A DNA stretch of 64,000 nucleotides from contig NC_080717.1 in assembly GCF_019097595.1 (NCBI RefSeq), positions 23,146,376 through 23,210,375 on the forward strand. Direction: 5' to 3'. This DNA comes from Hemibagrus wyckioides. Lineage: Eukaryota; Chordata; Actinopteri; Siluriformes; Bagridae. Below are positions 32,201 through 43,689 of the stretch, piece by piece. The stretch's first letter is position 1. The number at the start of each line of letters is the position of its first letter. The position numbers were made by a program, and so were the translations under genes. The notes below the pieces were generated by a model that did no database searches, was not told where the DNA came from, and saw only the letters and a list, made by a program, of their open reading frames with translations.

Positions 32201-35200
32201 TTTCTGAGAGGAAGGTTTATCCCTATCGAAATCACACATCTGATACCGTAAACCAACAGGAGACATCAGAATCACGCATCTCTGATTCCAGACTTGATGT
32301 GAATGATACAAATCCCCATTTAAATAGTAATAATAACCTGCCCAAAAGACAGCTCCTGCCAAAATCAAAACTTAACATGACACGACCAAGGAATGGACGG
32401 GTTAAGAGTCCACACCCCATGAGTATAGACAATGAAAGACAACAGACACTAAGGAACAACAAAACTACATTTTTGAAAAAGGATGGAATAACAAGTGGCA
32501 GGCCCCTGCCCACTGGACTTCTTCCTAGAACGCTAGAGAAGCAGAAAGAAATCATAAATCAACCAGAAAGGACCAATCACACTGGAATAAGCCTAAGTAA
32601 GGATCCTACATGTAAAAAACCATATATTTTACACATTTTACCAGTCAACAAATCTTTTGGTTCAAGAGAGACAGAAAACTCAAGTGGGGTGTATAATTAT
32701 ACAATGAATAATGGAACAACACAGGTTTACTCTAAAACAGTATCAATCATGCCCACTTTGGCAACACATGGTATTGTGGATCAAGCTCATATAAAACGTG
32801 TCAAAAATGTCACTCCTGTCAAGGTATTAGACACGGTTAATCGCCATATTGAAAGTACCTCACAAACTGCTGTGACCAAACTTAAAAAACCTGATGGACA
32901 TTCACAACAGGATCTGGTTTTGCACACAGTAAATAACACTGGAAGGGCCTCACAGCAACCTGTTGTGGAAGAGCCAAAAGGCATCGGTAGAAGAACAGAA
33001 CAAACCCCATTCAAAACTAGCAGAGTAGATTCCAACCAGGAAAAACACAAGAAACCACTTAGAGTAGGAGGCACACAAATTCCTGCTGGGAAGATGCCTC
33101 TAGCTGTGGCAAGCAGTGAGAGGAATGAGTTAAACTATCCAACTACTACAGCCCACTCATACACTATAAAAACAGAGTTTAAGGACAAACAAAGCAAAAT
33201 GTCTCAGTTTACTCCACCTATTACAACAACACCACATTTTATGGATCAAGACCATGCAGAACAAGCCAAAACCACTTCTAGAGTTAAAGTGTCAAATAAA
33301 CATGTTCATCACAGACACAAAAACCCCAGCCAGGAAATGGAGTCCAAAAAATCTCATAGTGACACTGGAAACAAAGAGTTGCAGAGTGGAAGCAATGGTC
33401 AAGGATCCAGTGAGGTGACAGATTTGCAACCCAACATTTCAGACAGCATCCAAAGCAGAGCAGTTGGCTCAACAGGTATCATTATGGACTTCAAGGTAAG
33501 TGCAGGCTCAAAGGTGTCAACCACATCTACAGACAGCACAAATGAAAACAAAGGAAGAGACTCTGATTCAGTAGTGGGCAATAATGGAGGACATTCAGTA
33601 GATACAAATAATGGGAACTCTTACCCATTTACTATAAACAGAATGACGGGGGGAACCTTACACAAAATCCTGGATGGACACACCAACAATGGACATAACA
33701 AGAAACCACTAACTAACATGAATGAAAGACAGGGCTTGGAGAAGCAGCTGCTCAGCACCTGTCATGGTGATTGTGATCCCAGTCCCACTCCCTGGTCAGA
33801 AGGCAACAGCCACAAATCATCAAACAATGACAGAGGTAAGGAATGTCTTGCACTTTCATGGACTTTGGTTATGTATCAAAGCCATCAAAATATCTTAAAA
33901 CATGGACATGCTTCCATGATATCTATTGTTTTAGATTAGCGTAAGTCGAGGACTACATCATTGCATAATAAAACTGACTATCACTCAAAGCTGGAGCGTA
34001 AAAAATATTTACAGTGCAATGGCAAAATGATTTATGCCTCCTTAATGCACCCAAAGCCTGCAGTGCTTGAGAATGTCAGAGCTTTTTTGATTAATTACAT
34101 CTGTGGTTTAGGGAGAGTTCATTTTGGGACATCTGTATCTCTAAAACTAAAACATTTAGGTGAATTCAATCAGGGTAGATAACAGGAAATTATATAATAC
34201 AGATGTAACCTCCACCAGCTGCTCTCCAGCCCTACTGTTAGCCTAAGACTCACTGCTAGCTGAAAATTTAAAATGATTGCAAGTCTTCTAGTCTGTTCTT
34301 CATTGCAAGGATCAATGGTTGATAATAACTGGATGTCATATTTCACCTGAACAGCAGATGCTTTTAGGAGACACAGAAAAATGGGAGAGATCAATACTAC
34401 TATTCACCATTTGTCTATTGCAGAATGAGAGCTCATTACATAGTTTTGAGTAATTTGCCCAGGATTAAGAAGTTACAAATGGGGCACATTAAGTAATGGA
34501 AAAAGAATGCTACCAGGTTTTTATGCACATGCACCTTTCCTGCTTCTAATTTACTGTTCTCCAAAGAGCATACATGCATCCAGATGTGCTACCAGTTGCA
34601 TCTCTATCGGGACCATTGCTCTTGTTACAAACATAGTTCCTAAATAAGGAATCTGAAATAACATAATCCTTTTATCCTGAAGCACTTTCCACATTTCTAT
34701 CATATATGTCCATGGAATTAATTTCAATATTCCAATTCCAATGACTAATTTCAATTATAAAAAAAAGCCATTTTAGCTGCTATAAACACTGCACTGTGAA
34801 TGATTTTCCTATACAAGAACATTCTGTCGTGTTTAATTCCTTATGTATCATTCATTGCTTACTGTAAGATCATAATATAATTTCGGTAAATAAATTGAAT
34901 TAACTAACCAGACTGTCCAATGTTCACAGATAAACCCGTCCAAGACTGTTCTGACATCATCATGAGAAACTCAGCAAGTGGCATCTACAATGTGACACCA
35001 TCCAGATCAGGCAACAGGACTTTCCCTGTCTTCTGTGACATGAAGTCCTCTGGTGGAGGATGGACTTTAATTCAGCATCGCTTTGAGGGAAGCATCAGTT
35101 TCAATCGTACCTGGAATGACTATAAGAGGGGTTTTGGTAAATTAACGGGTGAATTCTGGCTAGGTAATGACAAGATCCATTGGCTGACATCAACTAAAGC

Positions 35201-35639
35201 CATGGTACTGCGCATTGAACTTGAGGATCTAGATGGAGTGAAGGAATATGCTCAGTACGACCAATTTCATGTGGGCAATGAAAGCCAATACTACAGGTTG
35301 ATGATTGAAGGATATTCAGGCACAGCCGGAGACGCTATGCAGTACAACAGAAAGTTCAACCACAACCAAAAGAACTTCACCACTCCAGATAGAGACAATG
35401 ATCAATACCCCTCAGGAAACTGTGGAGCCTACTACAGCTCTGGCTGGTGGTTTGATGCATGTATGGCTGCAAACCTTAATGGGAAGTATTATGAGACAAG
35501 ATATAAAGGCATACGAAATGGCATCTTTTGGGGCACATGGCATAATATTTCCATTGAGTCCTACCTAACAAATGACCGGCAATCTTTTAAGACTGTTAGA
35601 ATGATGATCAGACCGAGGACAGGGCTTCTGATGGACTAG
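29263..35639 (+). CDS. fgl2: Fibroleukin (FGL2-like) with giant repetitive first exon
   Basis: FGL2 is a secreted or membrane-associated fibrinogen-family protein with prothrombinase and immunoregulatory roles. Exons are 29263-33835 and 34930-35639, joined GACAGAG|gtaagg...ttcacag|ATAAACCC in frame, giving 1,760 residues. Residues 1-20 form a signal peptide. Residues 21-91 match the FGL2 N-terminus (CPYRITLPPLTVQLPKPF, then a short coiled coil ending CRVC at 88-91). Residues 92-1499 are a low-complexity Asn/Ser/Thr/Lys-rich insert with many potential N-glycosylation sites and no match I recognise. The second cysteine pair is C1500/C1504. The fibrinogen domain follows from 1525 and keeps FCDMKSSGGGWTLIQ, the calcium loop DRDNDQYPSGNCG, YYSSGWWFDAC and NGIFWGTWH. 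Human FGL2 is 439 residues with the same two-exon plan. The closest teleost paralogue (fgl2a or fgl2b) is not resolved. Confidence 0.93.
30109..30135 (+). repeat. (GAT)n tract encoding nine aspartates in fgl2
   Basis: Eight GAT codons and one GAC encode residues 283-291, followed by Ser-Glu-Asp-Gly-Asp. This in-frame trinucleotide repeat gives the insert one strongly acidic patch and is likely to vary in length between individuals. Confidence 0.95.
30520..32330 (+). repeat. Degenerate in-frame repeats inside fgl2 exon 1
   Basis: About residues 420-1020 consist of units beginning SRSPISG. Two unit types alternate: type A continues with DVSPTNPQIL and TDSESDA, type B with NTTADANL and SNSQTSLKP. 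Successive type A DNA landmarks (AAGTCCAACA at 30891, 31239 and 31569, with a variant at 31722) are 348, 330 and 153 bases apart, all multiples of three. This fits growth by in-frame tandem duplication of an A+B pair of about 115 codons, followed by divergence. Confidence 0.85.
34930..35639 (+). CDS. fgl2: fgl2 exon 2, fibrinogen C-terminal domain
   Basis: This exon carries the whole fibrinogen-related domain, residues 1525-1760, as in other FGL2 genes. Cysteines expected to pair are visible in QDCSD, FCDMK, GNCG and FDACM. The Asp-rich calcium site is TTPDRDNDQYPSGNC. Conservation here is far higher than in the first exon. Confidence 0.95.
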
Positions 35640-35891
35640 TTGATGTTGAGAAAATCCCAAGGACAGTTGTTTCCCTGCCACTTTGAGAAAGAAGTTGTAT
35701 ATACACTAGATGTGCTTGGATAATATGGGAACAATCCATTTTCCCTTGTAACAGACTGTTATGCACTATTTTAAAATTATCCAGGTCAGTATAGTTCTAG
35801 GACGTTATTGTTAGTGTTAAGACATGTTTATTCATGGTTAACAATTTGGTCCATTTATATTTTATAATGCAGAGGGCCAGAGCAGATACAG

Positions 35892-35897
35892 AATAAA
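35892..35897 (+). terminator. Candidate fgl2 polyadenylation signal
   Basis: AATAAA lies about 250 bases after the fgl2 stop codon. Another AATAAA-containing stretch occurs around 35985, so alternative 3' ends are possible. Confidence 0.45.
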
Positions 35898-35899
35898 TA

Positions 35900-36920
35900 T
35901 TTATTAAGGTGACTTATACAGTGTCCTTATTTATATTTACTTATTGGTAAAATAAAAGGATGGAAGCCAGCAGTAAAGCACAAGGCAATAAACGTGAGGT
36001 GTTGATGTGAGCAAGATAGAAATTGTGCCCGGTGTCCAAAAGATATCTAAAAGATGTGATGTTGTTTTAATTAAAACAAAACCTCCCTTCTATTTGACAT
36101 TCTCTGGATTGTTGGAGTAAATATCTTTTCATGTGCATTAGTGTTTAAGTAGGGTGAAAAATAAAACCCTACATGACAGCCAAATGTTCCTAAATTTTTT
36201 AACTTTTTAAAACTGAACTTTTTTTTTTATATTATTTTGTTTTGATGTTAATACATAGATATTCATTTATTTTGAATATCCATTTATTCATTTTTCATTA
36301 TTCCATATCCATTATTCATTTTTTACTTAAAAATACTCCATTGTATGGACAAAACAAGCTTATCATATTTTAACACCATGCTTTAAAATGTAAGAATCTG
36401 TTGAGGAACATGAACAGTGTTAAATTAATGAGCTAATGATGTTGATATAATTCATCCAATAACTAAATGTTTAATATTATATGATGATTTTCTTCCATCA
36501 CATTGTATATCAGCTCTATATTTACATTTTTTAATTTCTGAAATCATATTTCTTCTAAGCTAACCATTGGACCACAGCAAACTGGTAAATATGTACTGGG
36601 TTAAACGTGTTTTTATTAATACATGCAAACATTAAAGGTTTTCTATGACGACATTAGGGGTGGTATAATGTACAATGATGTCATTTCAAATAAAAAAAGT
36701 TAAACATAACGGTAAGCCTTAATAAATGGTTTTATCATCCTCAACTGCTCTACTAACTGCTATAACATCTTTCATAATAGTGAGGAAAATTCTCAATGGC
36801 ATGGATTTCTAAATAAGCTAGAAACATTCCTTGGACATTCCCACCCAGGTCATGATAGTATCACATAATTGCAGTACATTTACGCCATTAAACTCCTATC
36901 CCAGCACATTTCTAAGGTTA
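35900..36920. other. AT-rich spacer after fgl2
   Basis: No coding exon, RNA gene or recognisable mobile element is seen. Poly-T and ATTCATTTATT-like runs dominate 36180-36330. Confidence 0.6.
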
Positions 36921-36924
36921 TCTA

Positions 36925-37770
36925 CACTATATTGCCAAATGTTTTGGGTGACCCAAATCATTAATTCAGGTGTTGTTTTTCAGGGGTTGGGCTCGGCCCC
37001 TTAGTTCCAGTGAAAGGAACTCTTAATGCTTCAGCATACCAAAACAGTTTGGACAATTTCATGCTCCCAACTTTGTGAGAAAAGTTTGGGGATGACCCCT
37101 TCCTGTTTCAACATGCACACCAATTAACAAGGCAAGTTCCATAAAGACAAGGATGAACATGTTTGGTGTAGAGGAACTTCACAGAGTCCTGATCTCAACC
37201 TGATAGAACACCTTTGAGATGAATTTGCACGGAGACTGCGAGCCAGACCTTCTCGTCCAGCATCAACGCCTGACCTCACAAATGCACTTCTAATGGAATG
37301 GTCAAAGATGCCCATAAATACACTCCTAAACCTTGTGGAAAGCCTTCCCAGAAGAGTTGAAGCTTTTAAGCTGCAAAGGGTGGTGACAACTACATATTAC
37401 ATTCATGTGCATGTAAAGGCAGATGTCCCAGTTTTGACCTGGCTCGCAGTCTCTGCTCTAATTCATCCCAAAGATGTTCTACCAGGTTGAGGTCAGGACT
37501 TTGTGCAGGACAATCAATTTCCTCCACACCAAACTCACTCATCCATGTCTTTATGGACCTTGCTTTGTGCACTGGTGTGCAGTCATGTTGGAACAGGAAG
37601 GGGTCATCCCCCAACTGTTCCCACAAAGTTGGGAGCATGAAATTGTCCAAAATGTCTTGGTATGCTGAAACATTAAGAGTTCCTTTCACTGGAACTAAGA
37701 GGCCAAGACCAACCCCTGAATTCAATGATTTGGAGGGGTGTCCCAAAACTTGTGGCAATATAGTGTATAA
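36925..37770. mobile_element. Fold-back Tc1-like element with inverted transposase arms
   Basis: Left arm 36928-37246 and right arm 37441-37766 are inverted, diverged copies of the same Tc1 segment, separated by a loop of about 190 bases. Both outer ends read ACACTATATTGCCA. The minus-strand right arm still translates as Tc1 transposase C-terminal sequence (LFQHDCTPVHKARSIKTW, CPAQSPDLNLVEHLWDELE, with the catalytic-domain Asp and Glu positions). The left arm has the same region with frameshifts. It is non-autonomous. Confidence 0.85.
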
Positions 37771-37889
37771 GACCTGGTGACTGTGAAAACCGATGGAGTT
37801 AAACCAGTTAATTACTCAATTTCTCCTGTTAAACAAAGTGAAGTTAAGGATGCCACTCAATGTTTTTCACACATCTTTAAACTTTTCTG

Positions 37890-38150
37890 TTGTGTATGAA
37901 AACCCAAAGAGACCCTGAAATACTCAAACCAGCCCATCTGGTACTAACATCCATGCAACGGTTAAAGTCACGGGGAGTCACTTCTTCTTCATTCTGATGC
38001 TTGATATGAAGATTAACTGAAAGTCTTGACTATTAAATGCATGATTGTATGCATTGTGTTGCTGCCATGTGATGAACTGATTGGATAACAGTATAAATGA
38101 GAATGTTTGTATGGAGAGTGAATGTGTATATTCAAGGTATTGCAGAAAAC
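37890..38150. mobile_element. Tc1-like fragment related to 2745-3085
   Basis: CATCTGGTACTAACATCCATG followed by related sequence (CATTCTGATGCTTGATATG, TGCTGCCATGTGATGAACTG) aligns by eye with 2838-3000. It is an internal fragment without clear ends. Confidence 0.6.
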
Positions 38151-39109
38151 TCTCAATAGTAATACTGATACAGTAATTGTTAAATTTTGCACTGTTTGAA
38201 ATGAAGTGGTATACAGAGTAAAACCAAATTAAAATTTAGAGCAACAATGTAACTTCACGGTTACAAAAAATCCTCACAATATCCAAAGACTGGACACCTG
38301 AAACAGAACTGAAGACAAAAGCATTTACTCATTTGGCCTAAATGACAATTAACTAAACTGCCCTGCATGGAATGTTAATGTTAGCACTACAGCAAAGCCA
38401 AAGTCTGGAGAGGATCAAGTCTCCACCCATGTCTTAAATGAGGCTAAAAGCCTTTAACAATGAAAAATTAGCTAACTCGCTTGTCTCTCTAGTCCTAGAT
38501 ATTTATAGAAAAATTGATAAACTTGATTTCAGCAGATCACAGAAACCAAATATTCCCTATGAGAAAGGTTAATTTCATTTTATTTACAGAAAGGGAGTGA
38601 AACATTCCCAATTGATATTAGAGCTACTTGCTTAATGCCAGAACACAATCAACCAAAGCAGGAGACTTAGTATGTCTTCGCTGGATGAGAGGTCTGTGTA
38701 AACAAAATTCTTTCCAGTTAAATGCTATGTAACATCACACACAAAATGAGCATCAACTATCCCTCTCCGAGACATGTGCAAAGCTCATATTACACTATTA
38801 AATTAGCCAGAGGTCTCTGTCGGAGACAAGTTTCCACACTTGGTGTCTGGAATGAAGAAATGATAATCTAATGAGAAACAGTGGGGGAAAATTTTGCTTC
38901 CACCAGTTCCTACCAATTAGACAGCTGGGTCATTAAATAATAAAATGACACATGGACTAAAAATAACAAGAAGTCTGGACAGTTTTAAATGTTTCAATTC
39001 TGGCTTTGAGAACAAATAATTCATGGTCTACACACAGCATAAAAACACCATCATAGATAAAGATAACCAGCAAGATAAAAAGACATTGAATCTTTCAATC
39101 TGGACTTAA

Positions 39110-39268
39110 AGGATCTGCTGCTAATGTATTGGTGCCAGATACCACAGCACACCTTCAGGGATCTAGTGGAGTCCATGCCTCAATGGATTAGGGCTGTTTT
39201 GGCAGCAAAAGGGGGACCAACACAATATTAGGCAGGTGGTCATAATGTTTTGCCTGATCAGTGTATAT
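39110..39268. mobile_element. 3' end of a Tc1-like element
   Basis: The sequence ending CATAATGTTTTGCCTGATCAG and then TGTATA is the terminal signature of another fish Tc1-like family. Upstream, GTGGAGTCCATGCC and GGCTGTTTTGGCAGCAAAAG correspond to the end of its transposase gene. Confidence 0.65.
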
Positions 39269-40246
39269 CACACAGTGATAGAAACATTTAAAGAAATAAC
39301 GGAAATGGATTTGAATTAACTTTTGTTAACATGAGTATGTATCATTTACAAAAACATCAATTAATACCGGTACTACCTTGCCAATTTGATTTTATTTGAA
39401 CTGAGGTTTCTCGTTCTTTAACGTTAACACTCCTGCAATAAATAACGTTAGTTTATTGCACATGAACATAAATCATTAACAAGTAATATGCTTCTGCTGA
39501 GAGACAAGCATTGTCTACTGTTCATGGAAAGCATCGGCTGAACTCTATTTTACAGTGGATGTGATGATTGCACAATTATTTAAAAAATGAAAATACAATA
39601 CCAAAAATTCAATGAGACGTCTATAAGAAGAAAATGCTAGACATCCTTTGAAGCAACAGCCAGAAAGAAAATATACACTTTTTCCTTTTACCCCAAATAT
39701 ACTCATTCACCCAAGACATGTAGCTCCATATATGCTTACGCTGACAAAGCAAGTTTATTGCATCCAGTTAAGCAATCTGGGAATGCCAAATTTTAAATGG
39801 TTGTCTTTCATCTGGTACTACAATTTCAGCTTAACTTGTACATGTGCTATTTTGTGCATAGAAGGTGTTGAAGATATTGACACTTGAGGTGAATATTTTA
39901 ATTATGACATGTGCAACTAATAGCTACAAAGTTCCCCTCCTTATTAGCGTGGAAAAGATCCGGTGCAAATCTAAAGAGACATCAAATAGGTCTTGGATGA
40001 TCAAATGGATTTGGGATAAAGAGGAAATTATGGAATCCAAAAAGACAGATTAAAAAAAACAATGTAGGCATGTAGGACCTGCTACCTGATACCCACAACA
40101 TAAATCATCATCAGTCATTAATGTGTCCAACTAGTTCAGTCTTTAGGAATAGCTGTTGTTCTAATCCACATGGACACTTATAAATAATTTTTGTTATATA
40201 GTACACATTATATTTACAACGATCAACGTCTTCCTGATCAGTCTCT

Positions 40247-40642
40247 TCAGAAGTGGAAGACGTTGTAACCGAGCTCCACCATTGCTCCGATAAGAAGTGC
40301 CCACAAAGGGATACAAATAAAACTCAGAAAGATCTCAGTGAGATGTTCCAGCCTTGCACACAGCAGCAAACTGAAGGCCAGCTTTAACAAAATGGCCACA
40401 AGGTACCAAACTCGCTTCTTCAGGTTGTCAGCTGCGTTGCGTGGGTCAAAGCCTGGCTTACAGCGGCCGGCCATTTTCACAATTAGCATGAGCAGGAGAA
40501 TGGTGTCGAAGGCCCAGACAGGAAGAAAGACGAGAAACCAGTTCCAGTGGATTTTATCATCCAACTTGAGGACCAGCATGATGAGAAAGATGAGGCTGAA
40601 GATCCAGGTGAGGAGAACTCGCTGGGCGAGAGACATGCTCAT
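40247..40642 (-). CDS. tmem60: Transmembrane protein 60
   Basis: A 131-residue membrane protein of uncharacterised function, close in length to human TMEM60 (133). The start chosen is MSMSLAQRVLLTW at 40642. The longer open frame upstream crosses an atttag acceptor at 40662 and is not coding. Four hydrophobic segments lie at about residues 8-27, 35-56, 77-96 and 104-124. The family blocks LIVKMAGRC, GFDPR, ALLIGA and ELGYNVF are present. The coding region is a single exon. TMEM60 and FGL2 also lie close together in human, so the local order looks old. Confidence 0.93.
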   Translation of the reverse strand: MSMSLAQRVLLTWIFSLIFLIMLVLKLDDKIHWNWFLVFLPVWAFDTILLLMLIVKMAGRCKPGFDPRNAADNLKKRVWYLVAILLKLAFSLLLCARLEHLTEIFLSFICIPLWALLIGAMVELGYNVFHF

Positions 40643-41568
40643 CCAGAAGCGGTAACTCAGTCCTAAATTGAGACATGAGGACACACCATCAGGACACTTT
40701 AGTCACAGGCCTGATTTAAGAAGGACTAGATGTTTCCTACTTGCACTTATAAAACACTCTACAGCAGTGGCGGTCATTAGAAGTTAGGAAGGTTCAGTTT
40801 CTGTCCTAATGTCAGTATCACTAGTCTTATTGAGCTTCCTTCCTTCAGCTAAATAATTTCACACCTATGACTAGATAATCCACAAGATTAAAGCTCTTTT
40901 TCCCCACGAACAGCATTACTGCTGTCAGGATATTTGTGTTTGTTGGACTGCTTGTCAACCCAATGGCATTAGTGCTTCAAAAATGTTTATATTTAAACCA
41001 GCCAAATATCATCTGCTCTATGGCAGTTACACTGATGTAGTTGATGGAGGTGGATAAATTATGTATAGCAACATACAGACTTGTATTTTACTTGTAGGTA
41101 ATTTATTGTAACTCGGCATGTGTCTAATAAGGAGCTATACCAAAGCTAATAGCAAACAAATGAGTGAAAATTGACTATAAAATCATGTATGGCGGCCTCT
41201 CACCTAATTAATTTATCTTAAGACTGTATTCTGGTCTTCCACTATATATTATGCAATGACACCACTTTAGTTTTAACATGAAGTCTCTAAATGTTTAAAC
41301 TAGCTCAAAAGCTAGCTAGCAACTGTAGCCAAGCTAACCTGCTAACTGACCGACTAGGGCTGAATCCCACACGGCTCCCTGTTCCCTATATAAGTGCACT
41401 ACTACACATGCTACATATAATAGCTTCTAAGCACCACTTAGTACACTACACCTGAGCAGCGGATTCATTCGGGATACAGCCTAGCAGACGACAGGAAAAT
41501 AAACCAGGCATTTTCAGTAAACGACAGGAAAATAAAGCAGGTTTAATAACACCAATGAAATGTCTTAC

Positions 41569-41700
41569 CCAGCCAAAATGAAAAGAACTTCTCGCTCGAA
41601 CTCAACACGAATTACAAATACGGTGTGTTGATTGTGGACATATATGTTTCATCTCTGCCTGTTCGTTTTCAAAGCGCCTTCATTTTCTGCTTCGTAGCAG
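41569..41700 (-). other. tmem60: Candidate 5' non-coding exon of tmem60
   Basis: On the minus strand a GGCTGG|gtaaga donor at 41568/41569 pairs with the atttag acceptor before 40662, giving an intron of about 0.9 kb. The upstream edge near 41700 is only an estimate, chosen because CpG content rises there (AAAGCGCC, CTTCGTAG). No start codon in this exon is needed for the TMEM60 frame. Confidence 0.5.
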
Positions 41701-41804
41701 TGAGGAACTATAGAAAGCCAGTTGTGTGTGTAGAGGCGCCCCTAAGTGGACTGGAGTCCTGATCCAGACCCAGTCCTGGAGCTGGTCTAGCACCTGACTT
41801 GCTA

Positions 41805-42275
41805 GATACACTATACTGCCAAATGTTTTAGGACACTCCACCAAATCATTGAATTGACGTGTTGTTTTTCAACATGACTGCACACCAGTCCACAAAGCAA
41901 GGTCCATGAGCGAGTTTGGTGTGGAGAAAGTTCACAGAGTCCTGACCTCAACCCGATAGAACACCTCTGAGATGAATTAGAGTGGAGACTGTGAGCCAGG
42001 CTTTCTCATCGAACAGGAATGGTCAAAAAATCCCATATACACACATCTAAATCTTGTGGAAAGCTTTCCCAGAAGAGTTGACGCTGTTATAGCTGCAAAG
42101 GGCAGGCCAACTCCATATTACATTCATGTGCACGTGAAGGCAGATATCCCAGTTTTGCATTAAGCTTTAAGAGTTCCTTTCACTGAAACTAAGGGGCCAA
42201 GCCCAACCCCTGATAACCAACCCCTGAATTCAATGATTTAGAGGGGTGTCCCAAAATGTTTGGCAATAAAGTGCA
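41805..42275. mobile_element. Second, rearranged fold-back Tc1-like element
   Basis: Ends ATACACTATACTGCCAAATG and, inverted at 42250-42272, CACTTTATTGCCAAACATTT mark the same family as 36925-37770. It keeps the plus-oriented transposase tail up to GGCAGATATCCCAGTTTTG near 42155 and then flips to minus-oriented 5' sequence. The same GGCAGATRTCCCAGTTTTG junction occurs near 37420-37436. Confidence 0.75.
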
Positions 42276-42339
42276 TGAATCACTAAAAGAAAATGACTTC
42301 AGTATTATTACACCATACAAAACAACAGGCAAAATGTAT

Positions 42340-42590
42340 TCATTCATTAATTCATCCTAGGTATCGGATCTGGAGGCTACTTCAGGAACCCTGGCTTTGA
42401 GGCAAGAATACACCCTGGATGGGTATCTAGTCAATTACAGGGCACTATGCATACACATTTGCACTAAGGGTCAGTCTAGAGTTGCCAGTTCAATTAGCAT
42501 GGGAGGAAACTGGAGAACCCAAAGGAAACCCACACAAACATGGGAAGTACATGCAAAACAGCACACAAAAAGCAACAAGGGGTCATAATC
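42340..42590. repeat. Common fish interspersed repeat (GGAGGAAACTGGAG type)
   Basis: TACACCCTGGATGGGTATC, AGGGCACTATGCATACACA, GGGAGGAAACTGGAGAACCC and GGGAAGTACATGCAAAACAG appear in the order seen in a very abundant fish genomic repeat. I do not assign it to a named class. Confidence 0.55.
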
Positions 42591-42959
42591 ACAAGATCAT
42601 GATAAAGGTAAAGAAGGTAAAGTCTTAAATTTTGACTATTAACTATGACAGCGGTGATGAAACATTTCAAAATCTGACATACGGCTGCTACTTTGTGTTG
42701 TGCCGTGTTAAAAAATATAATACCTCAATTTGTCCCATATATTCATGCACATCAATAAGGTACAGGTTCAGAAGTGAGCCTGGCTGCCTGTACCTAACAA
42801 TGAATAAAAATGATAGAAAAAATAGCCATAAAATAATCATAACCTTGAGCAAAGTAGACTGTCAAGAGGTACTGTCAAGCTAGCTAACATCAGGCTAAAT
42901 ATTATATAGTGTAATAAGGATCCACGTTAACAATTATCACAATTAACATCAGGCTCCTA

Positions 42960-43080
42960 AATTCATGGTCAAAAGTTTGTGGACACCTGACCATCACACC
43001 CTAGTAACGTACACATAAACATTTTTAGTGGGAAGTGTTCCCTCACTGTCCTGGTGGAACATGACAGGTTAAAAAATTAA
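42960..43080. mobile_element. Short DNA-transposon end fragment
   Basis: GGTCAAAAGTTTGTGGACACCTGACCATCACACC is a recurrent terminal sequence of small non-autonomous fish DNA transposons (given here as two overlapping landmarks, GTCAAAAGTTTGTGGACACC and CTGACCATCACACC). The other end was not found. Confidence 0.5.
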
Positions 43081-43554
43081 TATCTGTAAACGCTCATGAT
43101 TTAATCTACAGTACAGTCCAGTAAAAATGATAATGCAACTCTGATTTATATTCCTGGCCATCTATCACTGCAGATGAACAAGAACACACCACTGCCTCAT
43201 TTATCCAATGAAGAATATAGCAGTGGTCTTATTGCAGTCTGAACAAATCAACTATGACTATATGCTAAATTTTCATACACATCTGTTTTTAGCATTAGAA
43301 CCTCTCACCTGAAATAGTCCAGTCAGTCAATGTTCTATGTCAATATATTTTCAGATGAACAGTGAAAGCTACAGGGTATGATTCAAGACCAGCAGTATTG
43401 TCTGTGAATGGTTGGACAGGTGAGATTTGTCTTGCATTTCATTATATCAGCGATCACTACAACAGCATGAAATATAAAATAGCCATTTGTACAGCACATA
43501 TGGTACATGTCATGATATAGCGGATGTGCAACACCAGAAACAGCTGCAGTCTTT

Positions 43555-43685
43555 AGAACATTTACATTTCTGACATATGGCAGATGCCCTTCTCTAGACT
43601 GACTTACATTTTATCTTATTTTATACAACTAAGCAATTGACGGTTAATGGCCTTGCTCAAGGGCCAAGCAGTGGCTTGGCATCCT
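43555..43685. repeat. Abundant fish interspersed repeat (GCAGATGCCCTT type)
   Basis: ATGGCAGATGCCCTTCTCTA, GACTTACATTTTATC and GGCCTTGCTCAAGGGCCAAG are diagnostic blocks of a very common repeat in fish intergenic DNA. It has no coding potential. Confidence 0.6.
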
Positions 43686-43689
43686 GTAT

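Noticed and set aside
29670..33581. Many antisense frames opposite fgl2 exon 1
   Set aside because: They are shadows of the real exon. They show no homology and their Ser/Leu-rich composition simply mirrors the sense strand.
29263..33835. Giant fgl2 exon as a retroelement or transposon polyprotein
   Set aside because: No protease, reverse transcriptase, integrase or transposase motifs are visible, and FGL2 landmarks flank it on both sides.
40643..40684. Longer N-terminus for TMEM60 (MSSCLNLGLSYRFW...)
   Set aside because: The extra codons cross an atttag splice acceptor at 40662; starting at 40642 gives the family length.
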